Assembly: GCA_963821235.1 (NCBI GenBank) | Contig: CAWGCS010000001.1 | Location: forward strand, 2,294,001-2,358,000 | Reading direction: 5' to 3' | DNA from: CTSoil-043 sp963821235 | GTDB taxonomy: Bacteria > Chloroflexota > Limnocylindria > Limnocylindrales > CSP1-4 | Length of the DNA: 64,000 nt | Shown: piece after piece, positions 23,409 through 33,760 of the stretch | How the letters are laid out: every line of letters begins with the position of its first letter | Position numbering within the stretch: the stretch's first letter is position 1 | Program-made: the position numbers and the translations under genes | The notes under the pieces: generated by a model | The model's database searches: none | The model's input: only the letters and a program-made list of their open reading frames with translations | What the model was told of the DNA's origin: nothing

Positions 23409-25405
23409 CGCAGATCACCTCCTGGAGCATTCGGCATGGGCGCCGCCGGCGCGTGGCCGGGGCTGGACGGAGCCGCCGCCCGCAGGCCCGGGCGGTCGGC
23501 CGGGCCACGGCCCGACTGGACGGCGACCGACGGGCAGGCGTAGACGGCATCGCAGCGGAAGCAGCGCGCCGCCTCGCCGCGGGCGGTCGCCTCGTCGAAG
23601 CCCAGCTGTGTCGCCGCGAAGGAGCCCGCCTGGAAGACCGGCAGCGGGGCATGGGCTCGCAGCCGGGGGGCGAGGTCGAGGGTGAGCTTCGGCTCCGGCG
23701 GCGTGGCGTAACGGACCGTCCGGAGGATCTCCGCCTCGCCGTCGCCGACGCCGGCGAGGAACTCGTGGACGGAGGCGGCCGCCCGCCGGCCGGAGGCGAC
23801 GGCGTCGATGATGGTCTTCGGGCCGGACACGACGTCGCCCCCGGCGAAGATCCCTGCTCTGCCGGTGGCGAGCGTCCGGGGATCGGCGACGATTCCGGCC
23901 CAGCCGCTGACCTCGATGCCGGCGCCCTCGGGGAGGATGGAGGGATCGGGCTCCTCGCCGACCGCCACGAGGATGGTCGCGGCCGGCAGCTCGAGGATCG
24001 AGTCGGGAACCGGAGCCCAGGTGGCCCGCCCGCGCTCCACCTCGCCGGTCGGGCGCTGCTCGACGCACCGGAGGGCCGCGACGGCCCCCTCGCGGCCGAC
24101 AACCTCGGCGACGGCGAGGCCCGGCCGGATGGCCACTCCCTCGCGCTCGGCAGCTTCGATCTCCTCGACCTGGGCCGGCATGTCGGCCCGGCCACGGCGG
24201 TAGGCCACCGTCACCGAGATGGCTCCGCTGCGCAGGGCCGATCGGGCCGCGTCCATCGCGGTGCTCCCCCCACCGACCACGACGACGGGCCCGGACAAGC
24301 GGGGGTGCTCGCCAAGGTTCACCTGCTTGAGGAAGAGGGTGGCGGGGACCACCCCGGACAGGCCGTCGCCGGGAACCCCCAGCCGACGGCTCTTCGAGGC
24401 GCCGGTCGCCAGGAAGACGGCCCGGAAGCCGTCGCCCTCGAGGTCGCCGAGCGTGAAGTCCCGGCCCATGGCCGTGTCGAGCCGAAGCTCGACGCCGAGG
24501 TCGAGGATGCGCCGGATCTCCTCCTGGAGGACATCGCGCGGGAGGCGGTACTCCGGGATGCCGATGGCCATCATCCCGCCCGGCACCGGCATCGCCTCGA
24601 ACACGGTGACCGGGTAGCCGAGGCGGGCGAGGTACCAGGCCGCCGACATGCCGGCCGGCCCCCCGCCGATGATGGCGACGCGCTCCGAGCGGCGACGCGC
24701 CGGTGCCGGCACCGGGGGCAGGTGGCCGCGCTCCGCCGCGAAGCGCTTGATCGTCCGGATCGAGATCGGCTCGTCGAGCACGCCGCGTCGGCAGGCCGCC
24801 TCGCACGGAGCGGTGCAGATCCAGCCGCAGACCGACGGGAAGGGGTTCACCTCGGCGGCGACCGCGTAGGCGTCGTCGTAGCGGCCCTCCGCGACGAGGC
24901 CGACGTAGCGTCCCGCGTCCGTGCCCGCAGGGCAGGCGACCTGGCAGGGCGCCTTGGGTGTCGGCGGCGCGTCCTGGACCATCGTCCGCCAGACCTGCCA
25001 GGGCTTGGGGCGCTCGGCCGTCCGCCAGGCGAAGAGGTCGCCCCAGGGCGAGGGGTGCTCCGGCTTGAGCGCCTCGCGGGTGACCGCCGAGAGCGGGACC
25101 CAGCCCTCCTCGAGGGCCGGAGGGCGGCTGATCGGTCCCTGCCGTGCGACGAGCGGCGTCGGGCCGTCGACCGTGGCCAGGGTCATCACCACCGTCGGGC
25201 ACTCGCGGATGCAGATGCCGCAGCCGATGCACTCGCCGACCTGGACAGGGCGCTCCATCATCCAGGGCTGCGGCGTGCCCCGGCCGGCGGCCTCGATGCC
25301 AGGCCCGGCCGGCCGGCTCATGTCGAGGGCCTCGACCGGGCAGACGTCCATGCAGACGGCGCAGTTGAGGCAGTTCGCGTGGTCGATCTCGATGCGATAG
25401 CCCAT
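23405..25405 (-). CDS. NAD(P)-dependent FAD oxidoreductase with N-terminal di-cluster ferredoxin domain (GltD/NfnB-like)
   Basis: Residues 1-75 form a 2[4Fe-4S] ferredoxin with cysteines at 12, 15, 18, 22 and 59, 62, 65, 69. Residues about 130-230 match the Fe-S-binding N-terminal part of glutamate synthase small subunits (CQVACPAGTDAGRYV, CGWICTAPCEAACRRG). Then come an FAD-binding motif (IIGGGPAGMSAA, about 242) and an NAD(P)-binding motif (VVVGGGSTAMDAA, about 373), and near the C-terminus CFRCDAVYACP, a further possible cluster site. No glutamate synthase large subunit is nearby, so glutamate synthesis is unlikely; the architecture suits electron transfer between NAD(P)H and ferredoxin or a membrane carrier. 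The ATG at 25405 is chosen because the ferredoxin domain starts there. Confidence 0.87.
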   Translation of the reverse strand: MGYRIEIDHANCLNCAVCMDVCPVEALDMSRPAGPGIEAAGRGTPQPWMMERPVQVGECIGCGICIRECPTVVMTLATVDGPTPLVARQGPISRPPALEEGWVPLSAVTREALKPEHPSPWGDLFAWRTAERPKPWQVWRTMVQDAPPTPKAPCQVACPAGTDAGRYVGLVAEGRYDDAYAVAAEVNPFPSVCGWICTAPCEAACRRGVLDEPISIRTIKRFAAERGHLPPVPAPARRRSERVAIIGGGPAGMSAAWYLARLGYPVTVFEAMPVPGGMMAIGIPEYRLPRDVLQEEIRRILDLGVELRLDTAMGRDFTLGDLEGDGFRAVFLATGASKSRRLGVPGDGLSGVVPATLFLKQVNLGEHPRLSGPVVVVGGGSTAMDAARSALRSGAISVTVAYRRGRADMPAQVEEIEAAEREGVAIRPGLAVAEVVGREGAVAALRCVEQRPTGEVERGRATWAPVPDSILELPAATILVAVGEEPDPSILPEGAGIEVSGWAGIVADPRTLATGRAGIFAGGDVVSGPKTIIDAVASGRRAAASVHEFLAGVGDGEAEILRTVRYATPPEPKLTLDLAPRLRAHAPLPVFQAGSFAATQLGFDEATARGEAARCFRCDAVYACPSVAVQSGRGPADRPGLRAAAPSSPGHAPAAPMPNAPGGDLR

Positions 25406-25486
25406 GCCAGGCCTCCGTTCGGGCTGATCGGGGCCAGCATCGACCGCGGGCCGCAAGGCGGCCACCCTCGACGGGATGGCCCGGCG

Positions 25487-25504
25487 CCCACCCAACCGGG
25501 TGGG
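25487..25504 (-). terminator. Seven-bp hairpin between response regulator and oxidoreductase genes
   Basis: CCCACCC (25487-25493) and GGGTGGG (25498-25504) pair exactly around a four-base loop, about 30 bases past the response-regulator stop. With no U-run it is weak; it could be an attenuator, leaving the oxidoreductase with its own promoter in the remaining 80 bases. Confidence 0.4.
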
Positions 25505-25535
25505 ACCGGGAGGGCCGTTCGGCAGGGGCCCGAGG

Positions 25536-26186
25536 TCAGTCGCCCTCGACGAGGCCCTCGCGGACGGCACGGGCGGCGACCTCGGTCCGGCTGCCCGCGT
25601 GGAGCTTCTCCAGGATGTTGCGGAGGTGGTACTTCACGGTGTTCTCGGAGATCGCCAGGTCGGCCGCGATCTCCTTGTTGCGGAGGCCGGCGACCACCAG
25701 GCGCAGGACCTGCGTCTCGCGATCGCTCAGGCGATCCGGGTCGGGGGCGGCCGTGGCGCTCCGCGGACGCGCCAGCTCGGCGATGATCCGCGCCGCGGTC
25801 GCCGGGGATATGGCCGCCTCCCCGCGCCCGACGGCCTCGATCATCGCCCGCAGGGTCGGCGCCTCCAGATTCTTGAGGAGATAGCCGCGCGCCCCGCACT
25901 GGATCGCCCGGAAGAGGTCGTCCTCGTCCTCGCTCACGGTCAGGATCACGATCGGGATCTGGGGGTGGCGCGCCGCCAGCCGCCGGGTCGCCTCCAGGCC
26001 GCCCAGCCCGGGCATCGAGACGTCCATCAGCACGAGGTCCGGCCGAAGACGCTCCACGAGCGCCACCGCCTCGGCGCCGTCGGCCGCCAGGCCCACGATC
26101 TCGTGACCCCAGGCCGCGAGGAGCGAGGCGACGCCGTCGCGGAAGAGCGTGTGGTCGTCGGCGAGGACGATCCGCATGGGGCTCAC
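25536..26186 (-). CDS. NarL/FixJ-type response regulator
   Basis: The receiver domain (about residues 1-120) has the acidic pair in VLADDHTLFRDGV, the phospho-acceptor aspartate in DLVLMDVSMPG, threonine in VILTVSEDED and lysine in GYLLKN. The C-terminal LuxR-type helix-turn-helix reads LSDRETQVLRLVVAGLRN and ISENTVKYHLRNILEKL. It should bind DNA after phosphorylation by the kinase encoded just upstream. The GTG at 26186 overlaps the kinase stop (GTGA); ATG at 26177 is an alternative. The first downstream genes are the ferredoxin-flavoprotein and membrane pair, the likely target. Confidence 0.93.
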   Translation of the reverse strand: MSPMRIVLADDHTLFRDGVASLLAAWGHEIVGLAADGAEAVALVERLRPDLVLMDVSMPGLGGLEATRRLAARHPQIPIVILTVSEDEDDLFRAIQCGARGYLLKNLEAPTLRAMIEAVGRGEAAISPATAARIIAELARPRSATAAPDPDRLSDRETQVLRLVVAGLRNKEIAADLAISENTVKYHLRNILEKLHAGSRTEVAARAVREGLVEGD

Positions 26187-27505
26187 CCCCCTCCCGCCAG
26201 GGGCACGGCGATCCGCACGGTGACGCCGCTGCCAGGATGGCTCGTCCAGTCGATCGAGCCGCCGATCGCGGCCGCCCGCTCGCGCATGGCCTGGAGCCCG
26301 TAGCGCGGCCAGTCGGGCGTCGCCCCGTCGTCGGCGGCGAGGCCACGCCCGTCGTCGGAGACGCGGATGAGGAGGCTGCCGCCCTCGACCCCGATCTCCA
26401 GGGCGGCCCGCCGGGCACCCGCGTGCTTGCGCACGTTCGTCAGCGATTCCTGGACGATCCGGAAGGCCTGGGCCTCGGCCTCGGGGGCGAGGTGGACCGA
26501 CCGCGCCTCGGGCGACGTCTCGACCACGGCCGCGATCTTGGACGCCTCGGCGAAGCGCCGCGCGTACTCCTCCACCGCGCCGACGAGCCCCACGCCGGCG
26601 TCGATCGGGCTGCGGAGGCCCAGGATCGCCTCGCGGACGTCCACGTAGACGGCACGCGCGGCACCGGAGAGCTCGGCCAGCTGCCCGCGGGCCTCGTCCA
26701 CCCGCCCGGTCGCCAGGTAGGCCTCGACCGCCTGCGACTTGGTGTTCACGTAGCCGAGGACCTGGGCGAGCCCGTCGTGCATCTCGCGGGCGATCCGCTC
26801 CCGTTCGGCCACCACGGCCAGCTCGCGGAGCCGCTCCTGGAGGCGGGCGTTCTCGATCGCGATGGCGGCCTGGTTCGCCAGCGACGCCAGCGTCTCGACG
26901 TCGTCCACCGCGAACGTGCGCTGCCGGGATGAGCCGACGGCGAGCAGGCCGATCGTCCGGCCGCCGCGCTGGAGCGGCGCGGCGAGGCGGGCGACGGCGA
27001 GCGCCGGATCGAGGAAGCGAAGCGCGTCGTCGAGACCGGGACCGTCGGCGCCATCGCCCGTCGCCCCGGCGTCACCCGACCTGCGGAGTGCTCCGGGGGG
27101 CCCGCTGGAGGCGCGGACCGCCAGCCCGTCGTCGGGGCCGACGAGGAGGAGGACGGCGACGTCGGCCGCGAGCAGCTCGCGCGCGCTGTCGACGACCGCC
27201 TGGAGGACCGGGTCGAGCTCGGCGAGGGCCGTGATCGCGACGCTGACCCGGTGGAGGGCCCGGGCCGCGGTGTTGCGGTCCGCCAGGGCCTCGTTCTGCG
27301 AGGCGATCGCCGCGGCCAGGGCATCGATGCGGCGGAACATCGCCCAGGAGAAGCCGGCGCCCAGGGCCAGGACGACGGCCATGATCAGGATCGTGTCCAG
27401 CGGAACCGGGAAGGCGACGTCGAGCAGGCTGTCGCTGAGCAGCTCGATCGCCCCGACGGTGAGGGCTGGGACGAGGATGGTGAGCCAGCGGAGCCGGCGG
27501 AACAT
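26183..27505 (-). CDS. GAF-domain sensor histidine kinase (HisKA_3 type)
   Basis: Two membrane helices at the N-terminus (about 10-30 and 38-57) are followed by a short coiled segment, a GAF domain (about 90-240), the dimerisation and phospho-acceptor motif REMHDGLAQVLGYV, and a HATPase domain with IVQESLTNVRKHAGARR and VSDDGRGLAAD. This is the NarX/DesK/LiaS class that partners NarL-type regulators, here the next gene. There is almost no extracytoplasmic loop, so the signal is probably sensed in the membrane or by the cytosolic GAF domain, which can bind haem, Fe-S or small molecules. I see no obvious cysteine ligand set in it. Start ATG at 27505 (MFRRLRW). Confidence 0.92.
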   Translation of the reverse strand: MFRRLRWLTILVPALTVGAIELLSDSLLDVAFPVPLDTILIMAVVLALGAGFSWAMFRRIDALAAAIASQNEALADRNTAARALHRVSVAITALAELDPVLQAVVDSARELLAADVAVLLLVGPDDGLAVRASSGPPGALRRSGDAGATGDGADGPGLDDALRFLDPALAVARLAAPLQRGGRTIGLLAVGSSRQRTFAVDDVETLASLANQAAIAIENARLQERLRELAVVAERERIAREMHDGLAQVLGYVNTKSQAVEAYLATGRVDEARGQLAELSGAARAVYVDVREAILGLRSPIDAGVGLVGAVEEYARRFAEASKIAAVVETSPEARSVHLAPEAEAQAFRIVQESLTNVRKHAGARRAALEIGVEGGSLLIRVSDDGRGLAADDGATPDWPRYGLQAMRERAAAIGGSIDWTSHPGSGVTVRIAVPLAGGG

Positions 27506-27593
27506 CGCATCACCGCGAGCGCGTTGGCCGCCGGTATCGTCACCGGCGACCGGGCCAGAAGGATAGTGCCTGCGAGACCGTCCGGCGGAGCGG

Positions 27594-30610
<3,017 letters not shown>

Positions 30611-30616
30611 GTCGCT

Positions 30617-30622
30617 AGTCTA
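30617..30622 (-). promoter_or_regulatory. Putative leaderless -10 element of uvrA
   Basis: TAGACT on the minus strand ends six bases before the GTG of uvrA. An SOS-like box lies 18 bases further upstream, over the expected -35 region. Confidence 0.5.
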
Positions 30623-30640
30623 CGGCAGGACGGCCATATC

Positions 30641-30652
30641 GTACAGGCGTTC
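30641..30652 (-). promoter_or_regulatory. SOS (LexA)-like box of uvrA
   Basis: The plus strand reads GTACAGGCGTTC, one mismatch from the Gram-positive LexA consensus GAAC-N4-GTTC. It lies 31-42 bases before the uvrA start. Its right half and flank (CGTTCTAG) are identical to the perfect box before uvrB. Confidence 0.6.
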
Positions 30653-30677
30653 TAGAGCGCGGGACCGTGCCCGGGTC

Positions 30678-32981
30678 CTACCGGCGCGGCGTCCGGCGTC
30701 CGGTCCGGCGCCGCACGTTGGGGGTGACGGTCCGGTCCCAGGTGGGGCGATCGAGCCAGCGGGCCTGCCAGCCGGAGGTGTCGTCGTCGTGCTCGTCGCG
30801 CAGGCCGGGCAGCCAGTCGGCCGCCGTCCCCTCGGCGATCGAGGGCTCGTCCCCGGCCGGGGCGACGGTCACCTCGGTGACCTCGAGGACGGGCGGCGGT
30901 GCCTCGCGGGTGCCCGGCCGGCGGCCCCGCGGGGCGGGTGCGGAACGGCGTCCGGCGGCCTCGGCGGCGCGCCCGACGACGATCGACGCGTCCTCCTCGA
31001 GGACTCGGAGCCGGATCTGCTGGACCTCGTCGCGCAGGGCGGCGGCCCGCTCGAACTCGAGCTCCCGGGCGGCCGCCCGCATCTCCGTCTCCAGGCGGGC
31101 GACGAGCTTCTCGACCTCCGCCTTCGTCGCGCCCTCCAGGTCGCGCCGGCCGCCGGCCCCGTACTGCGCGTGCGCCTCCGCGACGACGCGGAGCCGGTCG
31201 TTGATGTCGCGGATCTCCTTGACGATCGTGAGCGGGGTGATCCCCTTCTCCGCGTTGTGGCGCTCCTGGATCCCGCGCCGGCGGTTCGTCTCGTCGATCG
31301 CGGCGCGCATCGAGTCGGTGACCGAGTCGGCGTACATCACGACCTCGCCGCCGATGTTCCGGGCTGCCCGGCCGATCATCTGGATCAGCGACCAGGCACT
31401 CCGCAGGAAGCCCTCCTTGTCGGCGTCGAGGATCGCCACGAGGGTGACCTCGGGAAGGTCGATCCCCTCCCGCAGGAGGTTGATCCCGACGAGGACGTCG
31501 AAGACCCCAAGGCGGAGGTCGCGCAGGATCTGGACCCGCTCCAGGGTGTCGACCTCGCTGTGGAGGTACTGCACCTTGACCCCGAGCTCGCGGAGGTAGT
31601 CGGCCAGGTCCTCGGCCATCCGCTTGGTGAGCGTCGTGACGAGGACCCGCTCGCCGCGCTCCGTGCGCTCCCGGACGCGCTCGAGGAGGTCGTCGATCTG
31701 GCCCTCGGTGGGGCGGACCGTGATCGTCGGGTCGACGATGCCGGTCGGCCGGATGAGCTGCTCGCTGATCCGCTCGCTGCGCTCGAGCTCGTACGGCCCG
31801 GGCGTGGCGCTCATGTAGACCGCCTGGTTGACGGTCGCCTCGAACTCCTCGAAGGTCAGCGGCCGGTTGTCGAGGGCGGACGGCAGGCGGAAGCCGAAGT
31901 CGACGAGGATCTCCTTGCGGGTCCGGTCGTTCTTGTACATCCCGACGACCTGGGGGATCGTCATGTGCGACTCGTCGACGACGAGGAGCCAGTCCGGGGG
32001 AAAGTAGTCCAGCAGCGTCCACGGCCGTGATCCCGGCTCGCGGCCGGCAAGGTGGCGCGAGTAGTTCTCGATGCCCGAGCAGAACCCCAGCTCGCGGATC
32101 ATCTCCAGGTCGAACGTCGTCCGCTGACGCAGCCGGGCCGCCTCGAGGGCGCGCCCCTGCTCCTCGAGCCAGGCCACCCGCTCGTCCATCTCGGCGGCGA
32201 TCGTGCCGACGGCGACCTTGAGCTTGTCGGCCGGGGTCACGAAGTGGCTGGCCGGGAAGACGTTGACCTCGGAGCGCTCGGCGAGGAGCTCCCCGGTAAG
32301 GGGGTCGAGCTCCGTGATCCGCTCCACCTCGTCGCCGAAGAACTCCACCCGGACGAGGCGATCCTCCGAGGACGGGACCAGCTCCAGGGTGTCGCCGCGG
32401 ACGCGGAAGCGCGACCGCTGGAGGGCCTGGTCGTTGCGCTGGTACTGGAGGTCGACCAGGTGGCGCAGGACCGTGTCGCGGCGGTAGGCGCCTCCACGCT
32501 TGAGGCGGAGGATCGTGGCCCCGTAGTCGACCGGCGCGCCGAGGCCGTAGATGCAGCTGACCGAGGCGACGATGATGACGTCCCGGCGCTCGAAGAGGGC
32601 CTTCGTCGCCGCGTGGCGCAGCTTGTCGATCTCCTCGTTGCGGCTGGAGTCCTTCTCGATGTAGGTGTCCGAGCGGGGCAGGTACGCCTCGGGCTGGTAG
32701 TAGTCGAAGTAGCTGACGAAGTACTCGACGGCGTTGTCCGGGAAGAAGTCCCGGAACTCCGCGTAGAGCTGGGCGGCCAGCGTCTTGTTGTGGGCGAGGA
32801 CCAGGGTGGGCCGGTTGGCCTTCTCGATGACGCGGGCGATCGTGAAGGTCTTCCCCGTCCCCGTGGCGCCCAGGAGGACCTGGTGGCGCAGGCCGCGGCC
32901 GAGGCCGTCGGCCAGGCGCTCGATCGCCTGCGGCTGGTCGCCGGTCGGCTCGAACGGGGCGACGAGCCGGAAGTCGCTCAT
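30678..32981 (-). CDS. uvrB: UvrB, excinuclease ABC subunit B
   Basis: UvrB is the damage-verifying helicase-like subunit of nucleotide excision repair. The 767-residue protein has Walker A LLGATGTGKTFT, the beta-hairpin region YFDYYQPEAYLPRSDTYIE, DWLLVVDESHMTIPQ, the helicase C-terminal block LVGINLLREGIDLPEV and QMIGRAARN, and a UVR motif (ELEFERAAALRDEVQQI) that binds UvrC. About 95 further residues, charged and Pro/Arg-rich, extend past the UVR motif, so it is longer than the usual 660-690. The ATG at 32981 follows TAGACT by seven bases and a perfect SOS-like box. uvrA lies 67 bases downstream with its own box. Confidence 0.97.
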   Translation of the reverse strand: MSDFRLVAPFEPTGDQPQAIERLADGLGRGLRHQVLLGATGTGKTFTIARVIEKANRPTLVLAHNKTLAAQLYAEFRDFFPDNAVEYFVSYFDYYQPEAYLPRSDTYIEKDSSRNEEIDKLRHAATKALFERRDVIIVASVSCIYGLGAPVDYGATILRLKRGGAYRRDTVLRHLVDLQYQRNDQALQRSRFRVRGDTLELVPSSEDRLVRVEFFGDEVERITELDPLTGELLAERSEVNVFPASHFVTPADKLKVAVGTIAAEMDERVAWLEEQGRALEAARLRQRTTFDLEMIRELGFCSGIENYSRHLAGREPGSRPWTLLDYFPPDWLLVVDESHMTIPQVVGMYKNDRTRKEILVDFGFRLPSALDNRPLTFEEFEATVNQAVYMSATPGPYELERSERISEQLIRPTGIVDPTITVRPTEGQIDDLLERVRERTERGERVLVTTLTKRMAEDLADYLRELGVKVQYLHSEVDTLERVQILRDLRLGVFDVLVGINLLREGIDLPEVTLVAILDADKEGFLRSAWSLIQMIGRAARNIGGEVVMYADSVTDSMRAAIDETNRRRGIQERHNAEKGITPLTIVKEIRDINDRLRVVAEAHAQYGAGGRRDLEGATKAEVEKLVARLETEMRAAARELEFERAAALRDEVQQIRLRVLEEDASIVVGRAAEAAGRRSAPAPRGRRPGTREAPPPVLEVTEVTVAPAGDEPSIAEGTAADWLPGLRDEHDDDTSGWQARWLDRPTWDRTVTPNVRRRTGRRTPRR

Positions 32982-32988
32982 GGGGCGG

Positions 32989-32994
32989 AGTCTA
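32989..32994 (-). promoter_or_regulatory. Putative leaderless -10 element of uvrB
   Basis: TAGACT on the minus strand ends seven bases before the uvrB ATG; there is no Shine-Dalgarno sequence. The SOS-like box at 33016-33029 sits about 22 bases upstream, over the -35 region. Confidence 0.5.
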
Positions 32995-33015
32995 GCAGAA
33001 CGGAGGATGTCGAAC

Positions 33016-33029
33016 AGAACGCCCGTTCT
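33016..33029 (-). promoter_or_regulatory. SOS (LexA)-like box of uvrB
   Basis: AGAACGCCCGTTCT is a perfect inverted repeat with five-base arms and a four-base spacer, matching the Gram-positive LexA consensus GAAC-N4-GTTC exactly. It lies 35-48 bases before the uvrB start. It is also upstream of the divergent tadE-like gene, though 160 bases from that start. Confidence 0.72.
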
Positions 33030-33187
33030 AGCCTGTCACCGATGCGCGAAGGCTGGCGGGCCGCCCTGATCGGGTGGTGCGGGGCAGGACGAAGGGGGGA
33101 TGGAGAGGCACCGCGGCCGGCGCGATGCTGACCCCGGTCGCGGCCTCCGGGGGCCCGCTGTCCCTGCATGAGGATCGTGGCACCCCG

Positions 33188-33760
33188 ATGAGGATCGCCC
33201 GCCGGCGTCGACCGTCCACCGGCTGCCCCCCGGATCCCGGCCGCACCTCCCTTCGTGGCCAGAGCCTCGTCGAGTTCGCCCTCGTCCTCGTGCCGCTCCT
33301 GCTCCTCGTGCTGGGCGTCATCCAGTTCGGCCTCATCTTCAACTCCTACGTGACGATGACCAACGCCGCTCGCGAGGGGGCGCGCACGGGGACGATCTTC
33401 GTCTACGACCGGGGCCAGTCCAAGGCGCAGAACGACGCAGCGCGGAACGACGCGATCCGTGGCCAGGTGCTCGCCTCGATGAACCTCCTGGCCAAGACCG
33501 GCCCGCAGTTTGTCGGCGGGACCGCCTGGACGCAGACGGGATCCACGCCGGCCGGGCTGACCTTCACGAACGGCGACCTGGCGATCACCTACGCGATCCC
33601 GGCCGGGGTGACCGATTCCGATTCCCGGATGGGGCAGACGGTCACCGTCCGGGCGACCTACCACCAGGACCTCATCATCCCGATGATCTCCGCGCTCCTG
33701 CCCCGTGACGCGGGCGGCCGCCTCGCCCTGCCGAGCGAGGTCACGATGGTGATCAACTGA
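33188..33760 (+). CDS. TadE-like pseudopilin / pilus assembly protein
   Basis: A basic N-terminus is followed by the TadE motif RGQSLVEFALVLVPLLLLVL, a membrane helix (about residues 27-52) with the glutamate at the class-defining position, and then NSYVTMTNAAREGARTG. Such proteins are minor pilin-like parts of Flp/Tad pili. The extracytoplasmic part is about 135 residues. The ATG at 33188 has GAGGA upstream, somewhat far; an earlier start at 33074 would add residues without similarity. The next gene starts in the stop codon (TGATG), so they are coupled. Confidence 0.85.
   Translation: MRIARRRRPSTGCPPDPGRTSLRGQSLVEFALVLVPLLLLVLGVIQFGLIFNSYVTMTNAAREGARTGTIFVYDRGQSKAQNDAARNDAIRGQVLASMNLLAKTGPQFVGGTAWTQTGSTPAGLTFTNGDLAITYAIPAGVTDSDSRMGQTVTVRATYHQDLIIPMISALLPRDAGGRLALPSEVTMVIN

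Noticed and set aside
23405..25405. Glutamate synthase small subunit (gltD)
   Set aside because: No large subunit is adjacent, and the N-terminal two-cluster ferredoxin and membrane-protein partners do not fit that enzyme.
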